Positions 40,090 through 49,616 of a stretch of DNA of 64,000 nt are shown here, piece by piece. This stretch comes from Pomacea canaliculata. Taxonomy: Eukaryota; Mollusca; Gastropoda; Architaenioglossa; Ampullariidae. The position numbers and the translations under genes are program-made. Each line of letters opens with the position of its first letter. Position 1 is the first letter of the stretch. The stretch lies in NCBI RefSeq assembly GCF_003073045.1, contig NC_037593.1, positions 2,099,525 to 2,163,524 on the forward strand, in the 5' to 3' direction. The notes beneath the pieces were generated by a model. The model did no database searches and was not told the DNA's origin. It saw nothing but the letters and a program-made list of their open reading frames with translations.

Positions 40090-40600
40090 TTTCTATCATT
40101 TTACTCTCTCTCTCTCTGTGTTTGCGTGTTTGTATATATTACAACCGAAAACCGGTGTTGTCAGTGTGGGTCATCCCTTTCACAATCATTGCTAATGACC
40201 GAATTGATATCTAAACAAAAAAAAAAAGTTAGAATTAAATATATCAATGTATCTGGTTTAAACATAACTTCTTCTTTTAATAGAAATATGGAAACGGAAA
40301 GACTAGAAGACTAAATGAACAAAAAGTCACCTCGTGCATGCTTTAACTTTCCTTTGTGATATATTTGTGTAGCAAAAGTTACATCAGGTGCATCTTGTTA
40401 AAGATAACAAAAACAGACATATTAAAATAAACAGTTGAAAACTAACAGTTTTTTCTTATTTTTATAGATTTAATTGTTTATATCTGTATTGAGAAAGCAA
40501 CTTCGCGGGTAACATAACCGCCAAAACACTTAGAAATGGGAGATAACAAGCGCTACCTTTTTTATGTGGCTTTTGTCCCTTGGATCAGGTTAGCCTTTGC
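40090..40600. repeat. Diverged dispersed repeat blocks (copy 2)
   Basis: These match, with moderate divergence, blocks at 19.95-20.15 kb and 20.5-20.87 kb on the other side of the satellite. See the shared landmarks listed for copy 1. Confidence 0.6.
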
Positions 40601-40719
40601 TAGTTGTTTATAATAATGATAAAGGGAACTTATTAACGCGCAGCATCACGACCAAGATAGATGGGACTGTGTGCAAACCAACAATACATGGAAGTAAACA
40701 GTGAAGCATGTATAGACAC

Positions 40720-40935
40720 CGAACAACATCAAGATGAGGTACAGGATAACAGCCAGTAGACAGTGAGGTACTAGAGACTGAACAACATCAAGATGAGGTA
40801 CACGATAACAGCCAGTAGACAGTGAGGTACTAGAGACTGAACAACATCAAGATGAGGTACACGATAACAGCCAGTAGACAGTGAGGTACTAGAGACTGAA
40901 CAACATCAAGATGAGGTACACGATAACAGCCCTCC
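40720..40935. repeat. 59-bp tandem repeat, about 3.7 copies
   Basis: The unit AACATCAAGATGAGGTACAC...CAGTGAGGTACTAGAGACTG repeats with a 59-bp period. The first copy differs by one base (CAGG for CACG). Confidence 0.9.
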
Positions 40936-41325
40936 CTGCCATCAGCCCCTCGCCCCGTGGACCCCGAGCCACGTACTGTGCAGGGGACGTCACCGACACG
41001 TGCAGCCTGTTAATCACGGTCGACAACTTACATTAAAGTCTATAGGTGCCATAACCCTCCATCCCCCCATGCCGCGCGTGCTCTCTTGTTAACTTTCTTC
41101 CGTTGTCTGGGATCTGTGAATATTGTTTTCTTTTGTTTTGTTTTGGTTTTTGTTGTTTTTGCTTTTTTTTTTGGTCTGTTAATTTATTTTTAATTTTTTC
41201 CCCAAATGATAGAAGGTCTCCATGTTCTAAAGTTCATGTTTTCTAAATACTGAGAACGTAACCTGTATCGTTGTATATCGAGAACCACATACTGCCTTTA
41301 TTTACATATCTGTAAATAAATACAT

Positions 41326-41679
41326 TTACAAGCAAGCACTGCCTGCTCCCAACAGATATTGTTCGGCGGGCAGTTGCTGATGGCGGAACAGGAATGATAC
41401 CTCGTCCAACAACTGAAAAGACCGCCGTGCTTTTTCGAAATTGAAAAGTGCTATTGACAGTGCACTTGTGGTTCTTCGCTTTTCTGATTGTTTATTAAAA
41501 CTGTCAACAGCAGGCAAAAGTTCATTTTTATTATTTACAATTTGTTTTAAAAGTGTGTCGATGTTGTTTTTAAATTGTTGTATTACATCCTCATTCTGTC
41601 TGTTAGTGGTAGGGATGTCAAACTCGTCCTCGGAGTCTTGTTTCAGTATTTCAGTAAAGGTAGATGTCTGTCGATAAGA
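41326..41679 (-). pseudogene. Open frame of unknown origin (terminal-exon-like, ~117 codons)
   Basis: The frame is continuous on the minus strand to TAA at 41326-41328. It ends 24 bp before an AATAAA (41297-41302), like a true terminal exon. The protein is hydrophilic (KQDSEDEFDIPTTNRQNEDV, later EKRRTTSALSIALFNFEKAR, end LLGAGSACL) and not low-complexity. At its upstream end a TATAG could be an acceptor. However, a neighbouring frame (KCNVAVYSLIDRHLPLLKY) also looks coding and overlaps, which suggests a frame break. I do not recognise the family. It could be the tail of a decayed transposon-encoded or retroposed gene, or a real 3' exon. Confidence 0.4.
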
Positions 41680-42244
41680 CTATACACAGCTACATTACAT
41701 TTCTCTTGGCAATCACTAGGTTTGAGCGAAAGGCTTGACAGAAAAACTGATCATATTAGAGAACGAAAACATCACAAAGCAAAGAGAAAAAAACCCAACA
41801 AAAACAAAAACAAAAATGAAATACCCTAGTTTTGATCACACCACATGTCAATCCCAAGTGGGTACTGATTACTCTATACGGGTACCACTGAGTCTGATTA
41901 CTCTGTACGGGTACCCGACAGACAACATGCACGAGCCCACGTTCCCATGGCGCGAGTTCAGTGTCACCCGCTAGGATCATCCCTATGATCGCCACAGGAA
42001 GTGCTTTCGTTACAGGACTAGAAATATTCAGATAAGCTCCTCGTGGCGTCTGCCTTCGTGTGATGTGAGCTATCACAGTGTCACTGATACAATCTCCTGT
42101 ATATATATATATCAGCTACATCGGTTGACAAGCATCGCAAGGTCTGGCCGTGACGAGCGAACCTACTGCTTTCTTGAAGAACATCGAAGATCTAAAGGAC
42201 AGTTTGACAATAATCAGAAGACGTGTCAACAAGGGGAGGTGACC

Positions 42245-43186
42245 ATGGAGGGTACATACACCAGTACAGATGTATACAGCCATAACCATACACGCAAGGA
42301 CTATCTGTATGCTAATGCAGAGAGCTACTACATACACAGAGTGGGCTGCATACCCGTGGCATTGCTGGGTATCGTGGGTAACCTGGTGTCCCTCGTCGTG
42401 TGGAACTCACAGACCACGTACAGCGCCACCATCTTCCTGTTCAAGTACCTGGCCGTGTGGGACACCGCATTCCTGGTGTCGGTCATCCCCGTCATATTTC
42501 TGTCACGCTCTCGTCTGTCCCACAATGCATTGTTTGCAGTGACATTTTTGTCAACACTTGCCAGGCTGGAGTCAGTGCACACCACCCTGCTCATTGCCAT
42601 CACCCGATGGCTAGCGGTGTACCGACCTGTCCACGTGCACACCGGAAGTCTGTTAACACGACGTCACGTGGTGCTGGCCTGTCTGGTCGTCTCGGTCTGG
42701 TGCCTGGCGATGCTCTCAGTCGTCCTGGCAGCTAAACTTGCTTCAGAATTCGCTAAGTCATGGCTACGAGTGCTTATCTTCGTCGAAATCGTCAATGTTG
42801 CTGTTTCTGTTCTTCCACTGATCGTTTTCAACATTCTCACAACAAAAAAGATTTGCTCTCACTTTTCCTGGACACCAACATCGTCGTCAGGACCACAGCC
42901 TGCGACATCCAGGACCAGCAACCAGCGCCTGACGATGGCCAGCGTGTGGATGAGTGTCTTCACTGTGGCGGCCTACACCCTCGGCCTGACTGTCACCTAC
43001 ATTTCTGTGTTTCTTCTCTTGAAAAAAAACCGAAAGCTTTTCATCATTTTCTCATCTGTGTCCGACCTGCTAGAAGTGTTCAACTCCAGTGTCAACATCA
43101 TCTTCTATTTGACACTCTCTCGCACCTTTCGCAGTTCCTTCAAAAAACATTTTATTGGCAGAGGCCGTGCAGTCGGCGCTGGCTGA
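42245..43186 (+). CDS. GPCR2: class A (FMRFamide-receptor-like) receptor, single exon
   Basis: Close paralogue of GPCR3 and GPCR4. I choose the ATG at 42245 (MEGTYTSTDVYSHNHT) because the MEGT start is shared by GPCR2, 3 and 4; the open frame runs on to 42065. TM1 GIVGNLVSLVVW, TM2 KYLAVWD, TM3 end AITRWLAVYRP, loop 2 start HVHTGSLLTRRH, and TM7 NSSVNIIFYLTLS. The DRY motif is T-R-W, and TM6 reads VAAYTLG in place of CWxP. One N-glycosylation site (NHT) is in the N-terminus. The C-tail is short (GRAVGAG) compared with GPCR4. AATAAA at 43416-43421 is a likely poly(A) signal. It is the first gene on the right side of the satellite block. Confidence 0.88.
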   Translation: MEGTYTSTDVYSHNHTRKDYLYANAESYYIHRVGCIPVALLGIVGNLVSLVVWNSQTTYSATIFLFKYLAVWDTAFLVSVIPVIFLSRSRLSHNALFAVTFLSTLARLESVHTTLLIAITRWLAVYRPVHVHTGSLLTRRHVVLACLVVSVWCLAMLSVVLAAKLASEFAKSWLRVLIFVEIVNVAVSVLPLIVFNILTTKKICSHFSWTPTSSSGPQPATSRTSNQRLTMASVWMSVFTVAAYTLGLTVTYISVFLLLKKNRKLFIIFSSVSDLLEVFNSSVNIIFYLTLSRTFRSSFKKHFIGRGRAVGAG

Positions 43187-44767
43187 GAAGTTCGTCAAAA
43201 CGATTTGAGCAGAAGATGTAAGATCATCATCGTTATCATCGTTATCATCATCGTCGAACCCAGATGTCATGAAGAGGTTGAAATTTCAAGAAAAACACGA
43301 TGACCTGACCTGCAGATGATTATTAGTTTAATGTGTTTAGTACTAATTGTTGGCGCACTGACCTCTCAGCCAGCATTGTATTCATTTTCAGTTCTGACCA
43401 TACGATTACTCAAAAAATAAAATATAGAAAATTCATAAAATTGTGAAGTATTTGTGGCACAGAAAAAAGCTGTGTATGTTGGCTTGGAGTTGTTGTAGTT
43501 ATTATTATTATTGAAACAGTCGGCCGTTCTATTGTGGACGCCGGGGTGTGGAGACTCTAGTGTTCCATGTACAGGAGTATCTGTGGGTGACCTTTGGCCC
43601 TTCCTGCTCCAGCTCACCATGGAGGCTACACAGCATCGGGATGTTGAGATTATGATTAGTTGTACTAGGGATTACAGTTGCTGGCTTGTTGCTGTGTGTT
43701 GGGATGCAAAGCGAGGCTCAGGTCAGGACCGAGAGAAATCTGAGAGCAGGAACATCTGTGGTGGCCTGGATTCCCATTGTTACATGAAGTTAGTGCTGTG
43801 ATGTCCGAGTGACCGCGAGAATAGTTTCTGGCTGACTTCACATCCGTCAGGACACAGTTGATACAGATATTGAATGAGCTGCCCAGAAAACAGGCGAAAA
43901 GAGAAAGAGAGAGTGAGAGAGAATAAAGAAAGGAAAACAAAGAAAAAAGAACGAACAACTAAACTAAAAACAATTGTTGCAAGGAACTTTGTTCAAACTC
44001 GCACCTGAGTGGCAGCATGACAGAGGGGTGGGTTAGTGGCCTGTTCAGCCCTCCGCCTGTTAGCTGCCACCAGTTATCACCCCCGGGGCAATGTTCCATT
44101 TGAAGTGAAAAAATTGTAACAGTAACACATAACACATTCATAGCGACAGCAACAACAACACTACAAGACAGCAAGCAAGTAAATGATGGCAAACTAGTTT
44201 AGTCCTTCATACTCCTGCTGACGGCGGTTAAAGGTGGCGCCATCTTGTTTAGTTTCTGGTTTAATTCCTGAACATCCGAGCGAATAGCAACCAGTTATGC
44301 GGAGTGCAGATGAACTCTTTGAAACACTTGACTGAGACCACATTTCCGATTTATGCCCGACTTAATGACATCAGTCCCTGAGAGGAAACTGTGAGCACTG
44401 GACACTCTGCACGTGGCAGCCATTGTGGCAGCTTCTAGGCAACGCGCATGCGCCGTCCCATATCTCATTCGTGCCAATCCAGTTTGTCCCGACAGAGATC
44501 AGTATGTCCAAGATTTGCTCAGGAAGTGATTATCGTCCGATAGGATAACCCATCAGATAAGCTTCCATAAGCGCCACCTGTACTTGTATGATACGAGTAA
44601 TTTTAGTTTCACTGACACAATCGTCTTTAATTAAATAAATCAATGAATCACTTCACTGATGTCTGACGGTCTGCTTGTGACGAGTCCCTCCGTATTTTTT
44701 TATTGATAGAAGAACACAAAGAATGTGAAGGACACTAACAAGAAGACATTTTAACTAAGAGCTGATC
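43187..44767. other. Spacer between GPCR2 and GPCR3
   Basis: GPCR2 3' flank with a short ATC-rich stretch at about 43223-43255 and AATAAA at 43416. No other gene was recognised. Confidence 0.5.
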
Positions 44768-45763
44768 ATGGAAGGTACACATGTCAGTACTGATGTGTAT
44801 AACGATCGCTATGGCGACGACTACGTCTACCGTAGTACAGAGAGCTACTACATAGATACAGTCGGCTGTATACCCGTGGCATTGCTGGGTATCGTGGGTA
44901 ACCTGGTCTCCCTCCTCGTGTGGAACTCACAGACCACGTACAGCGCCACCATCTTGCTGTTTAAGTACCTGGCCGTGTGGGACACCGCATACCTCGTGTC
45001 TTTCATCCCCGTTTCCTTTGTTTATGACGATGATCCAGGAGGCCCTCTGGCCATATCGCTGGACGCTTTCTGGTACCTCACCAAGCTGGAGTCAGTGCAC
45101 ACCACCCTGCTCATTGCCTTCACCCGATGGCTGGCGGTGCACCGACCTGTCCACGTGCACACCGGAAGTCTGTTAACACGACGTCACGTGGTGGTGTCCT
45201 GTCTGGTCGTCTTGGTCTGGTGCCTGGCGATCAGCGCCGTCTTCATGACCTTTAACCTGATTCTAGGGACTTCTAACACCTGGGTACTCGAGCTGATCAT
45301 CATTAACATCGTGGGTCTGGCTGTGCCTGTCCTTCCCCTTGTCGTCTTCAACCTTCTCACAATAAAGAAGATTCGTTCTTCAACATCAACAACATCGTCA
45401 TCAGAACAACGACTGCCCACGTCCAGGACCAGCAACCACAGCTTAACCATCACCATCATGTCCATGAGTGTTTTGAGTGTCGTGGCCTACACCATCGGCA
45501 AGACTGTGATGGATGTTTATTGGCTTCGACACTGGAGTGAGAGTGGCAGCTCCTTTACCACCCTGCAGTCTTTGACCGAGCTGCTGCAGGTCGTGAACTC
45601 CAGTGTCAACATTATCTTCTACTTCTCATTCTCTCGCAAGTTTCGCAGTTCCTTCAAAAACTGCTTTGTTCGCAGAGGCCATGCAGGCAGAGCTCGACGA
45701 GAAGTTCTTCAAAGCGATGACAGAAATGATTTCAACAGCAGTTGTGCAATGTCCAGACTGTAA
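44768..45763 (+). CDS. GPCR3: class A (FMRFamide-receptor-like) receptor, single exon
   Basis: Start MEGTHVSTDVYNDRYG at 44768, 331 residues. TM1 GIVGNLVSLLVW, TM2 KYLAVWD, TM3 end AFTRWLAVHRP, TM6 VVAYTIG, and TM7 NSSVNIIFYFSFS. The T-R-W replacement of DRY and the absence of CWxP are shared with GPCR2 and 4. The reading frame stops at 45763. A tail resembling that of GPCR4 (SETVVL against TETVAL) is present 43 bp further on, in another frame, at 45789-45806, so the C-terminus has probably shifted frame recently. ATTAAA at 46012-46017 may serve as the poly(A) signal. Confidence 0.88.
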   Translation: MEGTHVSTDVYNDRYGDDYVYRSTESYYIDTVGCIPVALLGIVGNLVSLLVWNSQTTYSATILLFKYLAVWDTAYLVSFIPVSFVYDDDPGGPLAISLDAFWYLTKLESVHTTLLIAFTRWLAVHRPVHVHTGSLLTRRHVVVSCLVVLVWCLAISAVFMTFNLILGTSNTWVLELIIINIVGLAVPVLPLVVFNLLTIKKIRSSTSTTSSSEQRLPTSRTSNHSLTITIMSMSVLSVVAYTIGKTVMDVYWLRHWSESGSSFTTLQSLTELLQVVNSSVNIIFYFSFSRKFRSSFKNCFVRRGHAGRARREVLQSDDRNDFNSSCAMSRL

Positions 45764-47806
45764 CTCTGTGGACAGACCCTCTAGGTCCGAGACTGTAGTT
45801 CTGTGAGAACACTTCTTTAACGAGCACTTAAAACATTTTTATTACTATAAGCTGTTCAATACTCAGTGTAATGACAGATTGCTACTCACATTGTATTTTG
45901 TCATCTACTAACGGATATATTTTAGCTGTTATTTGTTACATGTAACCAAGGGTCAGGCCACGTATCAGTTGTACTGTCAAGTTGTCGTCAACTTTTACTC
46001 CTCCGCACATCATTAAAGTTTTTTTTCTTTTGCAGAACAATTTAGAATTTAAAAATTGAAGACATTGGTAATCTCATGAACAATAGAAGCCATTTTAGAC
46101 CTGGCTGTTCTCATTCTTTCGCTTTCTGTCATTAATGTCCTCCCCTTGAAGACCGTGTCAGAGGCATCGTCTTCAGTTTGGAGGGAAGCACGAGTGTTTA
46201 CGAGTGACTTGCAGAAGAGAAAACTCCAAGATGTCTGATAAAGAGTTTTAACTTTTTATTGCGTCCAGTCGCTAACAATGGACTTTTGACAAAATTGTTC
46301 TCACAATATAAGAGTGAGGACCACAAGGGAGGGGAGATAATTTGAGTTCAGAGACTAATTGCTCCAAGGCTTGACCAACCCTTCACGAACAGTGACTAAG
46401 TTATAAGACTGGGCCCAGAACTGAGTAAATATGTTCTTTGTGTTTTCTATTGTACAAGAGCTCTAATGTCAAACCTTGAAGTTTTGACAGAACGGGAATG
46501 AGTTGTCTCATCATGTCTTTTAGACATTGTGGACATGGCGGTAACTGCGGCCCTGTACTCCTCGAGGAGTAGCAAGAAATACACTAAAACTAAGCTAACC
46601 TGACACTAAAGGTGGTGTTCGCCACCTTAACACGTTCTCCATCTTTTTGCAGACATGAGACATTATACTGTACGCACACTTCGAGAAGGAGAGAGTTCTC
46701 ACTGGGTGATGTGTGTCTCGTGTTCAAAAAAATCGGAAAAAGCAGATCCAACAGACATTCTTGGAGAGAGGTGTGGTTAAAAAACAATCAAACAATCCGT
46801 GACCCTGGGGTCAGGACTGTTGTGACCTGCAGTCAGTCGTCTCTTGGTCTTGACACCGAGAACACTCAACCCCACGCAGTCGCCGTGTGGGCAAGGGCAC
46901 TACAGAGTTGCCTCCCTAGAAACTTGACGGAAGACTGAAGGAAGAAGCGGAGAGACAGGATGCTACTGGAGAAGCTGATTGGCTGTCACATGACATTGTT
47001 CCCACTTGATGGTCTGAGTCTTTGTGTGGCTGAGAGGTCGGAAGACCCATCGTGTACTGAACAACTACTTCGTGTAGTTTCCTTATTTTGTCAATGAAGG
47101 TTCGACACCAGTCGTCATGTGACCTTTCGCACCACTCACACCATGACACGTACACGAGCAGATTGACGGGTCACTGACGGGTCACTGACAGGTCACTAGG
47201 TCGCATACTGCGTCGTACCATCAAATAAATGTACAAACATCCGCTAGATGCGGTCAAAGGTGGGTACAGATGTTGAAGTAAGGCTCAGTCGGTATCCGGG
47301 TGTGGGTATGGGAAACGTCTGTTGCCAACGACTGTCAGTTCACGTAAAAGTTGAAAGATTCCATACCACACCACGAGGGCTGCAAGGGCAGGGATCTGTG
47401 AGTGGTTCACTGTGTTTAAAGCAGCATACATAGAAGGCTAAGCCCGCGCCCTCTCCACTGTCCGTCTTGAGAATTCCCTTTGAAAGCAAATATTCTCTAT
47501 GAGTAGGGACTATCTAGAGGCTCTTATAGAGGCTATGTAGAAGCCATGTGTAGAGGCTATCAGTAGAGAGAGTGTAGAGAGGCTGTGTAAATGGTAAACA
47601 CAACAGGCCCCACGTCAGAACCATGGGCACCCATAGGACAGGAAAATGGTTAAATTTGTATTATATAAAATTCATTATATTTATCCATCAGATTCAAGAA
47701 TCCTAGTTCTTTGAAAATATATATAGTGTACATTTAATATATTACAGTATTAGAAATAATTTTTAAAGATCCCGACAGCCAGTCTGATAAGATTAACTGT
47801 TGTCTG
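45764..47806. other. Spacer between GPCR3 and GPCR4, first part
   Basis: No supported gene. Short direct repeats of GGTCACTGAC type occur near 47160-47200, and a loose GTAGAGGCTAT repeat near 47510-47590. Confidence 0.5.
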
Positions 47807-47814
47807 CTAATAGT

Positions 47815-48030
47815 CAGGCCTGACGAGAGGGGGGGACAGGGGGGTCTGGTGTACCCGGGCCCGCGGCTGTCAAGGGGGCCCGGTCTTGGTCAGTGGATTT
47901 TTTCTTCTTCTTCTTATTGAGATTCGAATTGTAAACATACATTATATACTGGGAAAATAATTTACGATTACAAGTACAAGGGGCCCGGAGAGGTCTGTCC
48001 CGGGGCCCGGGCTGGCTCTCGGCGGCCCTG
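47815..48030. mobile_element. hAT-type MITE, short form (216 bp)
   Basis: The ends are imperfect terminal inverted repeats: CAGGCCTGACGAGAG at the left and, reverse-complemented, CAGGGCCGCCGAGAG at the right (12 of 15 bases match). The element is flanked by a perfect 8-bp direct repeat CTAATAGT at 47807-47814 and 48031-48038, the target-site size typical of hAT transposons. The interior is GC-rich at both ends with an AT-rich centre and no coding capacity. A longer copy in opposite orientation lies at 60635-60932. Confidence 0.88.
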
Positions 48031-48472
48031 CTAATAGTTAATATTTATGTTTCCTGTAGGATTGTAGGTTGGACAAAGGTTGTAGGAGCCGTGAGTGGAG
48101 AAATTTAGTTCTGAAATTTGGTCAAGTCTGTCACTCCCATGAGATGACACTTCCTCTTCACTTAAATCACCGGAAGGAAGCGTTTCTGGAGTGCGAGCTG
48201 AGTCTGTGTGTGCGTCACGGTGTCCGAGCCCAGCGCGTGCGTGTCACGACAGGTGGTGCCACAGACAGAGGACTGGAGGTGACGTAGTCATGCCATGAGG
48301 ACCACCAATCACAGACACTTCCTAGACCATCGTTAGGGTGTGGGAAAACATCGTGATTCACTGAAGCAAATCGTCTGTGAAAAGAAAGATCATTTCAATA
48401 GTCACACAACATCTCAACGTCTCTCAGTCCGTCTGCTACATTTTGTGAAGAACAGTGAGGATCTGCGCAGCC

Positions 48473-49521
48473 ATGTCAGGGTTAGAAGACAGTTCAGTAA
48501 ACGAAAGTCTGACAATGGAAGGTACAGATGGCTATGACGACGGCTACTCTGGCGATTACTATAACGTCTATACTACAGAGAGCTACTACGTAGACAGAGT
48601 GGGCATCATACCCGTGGCATTGCTGGGTATCGTGGGTAACCTGGTGTCCCTCGCCGTGTGGAACTCACAGACCACGTACAACGCCACCATCTTCCTGTTC
48701 AAGTACCTGGCCGTTTGGGACACCGCATTCCTCGTGTCGGTCATACCTGTGATATTTCTGTATGAAGTTGATCCATGGAGCAGACCCGCCATAGTCCTCA
48801 ACACTTTGTCATTTCTTGCCAAGCTGGAGTCAGTGCACACCACCTGCTCATTACCTTCACCCGATGGCTGGCGGTGTACCGACCTGTCCACGTGCACACC
48901 GGAAGTCTGTTAAAACTACGTCACATGGTGGTGGCCTCTCTGGTCGTCTTGGTCTGGTGCCTGGCGATCAGCGCCGTCTTCATGAACTTTAACCTGCTTT
49001 CAGAACCCACTCACCAATGGGTATACGGGTGGATCGCCGTCCACATCGTGGGTCTGGCTGTTCCTGTCCTTCCACTTATCGTCTTCAACGTCCTCCTGCT
49101 GATCAAGATTCGAACTCCCTTTTCTCCGACATCAACAAAGTCAGAGCAGCATCAGTCGAGCACGTGGGGCAGCACCCAGCGCCTGACGGTGGCCATCTTG
49201 TCCATGAGCGCCTTCAGTGTCGTGGCCTACACCATCGGCGAGACGACGACAGTCGTTCACTGGCTTGGACACTGGAGCGACGGCGGCGACCTCTTCCTCA
49301 CTCTTCAGTCTTCCTTCGAGCTGCTGCAGGTGGTCAACTCCAGCATCAACGTCGTCTTCTACTTTGCCTTTTCTCGCAATTTCCGCAGTTCCTCCACCAA
49401 GTGCTTCAGCCGCTGGGTCCTGAGAGGCCGGGCAGTCAGCGCTGGACACCGAGGTCCTCACAGCGAAGACAAAGGCGACTCCTCCAGCAGCCGCACAGCG
49501 ACTGAGACTGTGGCTCTGTGA
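48473..49521 (+). CDS. GPCR4: class A (FMRFamide-receptor-like) receptor, single exon (one single-base frame shift)
   Basis: The paralogue-consistent start is MEGTDGYDDGYSGDYY at 48515; an in-frame ATG at 48473 (MSGLEDSS) would add 14 residues. TM1 GIVGNLVSLAVW and TM2 KYLAVWD are followed by LAKLESVHTT. There the frame changes by one base: CACCACCTGCTC at about 48844, where GPCR2 and GPCR3 have CACCACCCTGCTC. The second part continues with TFTRWLAVYRPVHVHTG, TM5, TM6 VVAYTIG and TM7 NSSINVVFYFAFS. The N-terminal Cys before TM1 seen in the paralogues is Ile here. The tail ends RTATETVAL. All other motifs are intact, so a missing C in the consensus is likelier than a pseudogene. AATAAA occurs at 49875-49880. 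Confidence 0.83.
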
Positions 49522-49616
49522 ACATGTTAGTGACTGAGACTGTGGCTCTGTGAACATGTTAGTGAGTGAGACTGTGGCTCTGTGAACATGTTAGTGATTG
49601 AGACTGTGGCTCTGTG
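49500..49616. repeat. ~33-bp tandem repeat at the 3' end of GPCR4
   Basis: About four copies of a unit containing TGAGACTGTGGCTCTGTGAA begin inside the last codons of GPCR4 and run through its 3' flank. The codons for the C-terminal ETVAL and the stop are therefore duplicated downstream of the real stop. Confidence 0.9.

Noticed and set aside
42065-42244. N-terminal extension of GPCR2 from an upstream ATG
   Set aside because: The extension is not shared with GPCR3 or GPCR4, which start with the same MEGT sequence, and it would place 60 unrelated residues before TM1.
46612-46938. 108-codon open frame after GPCR3
   Set aside because: No domain-like pattern, no splice or poly(A) context, and overlapping frames are equally open.
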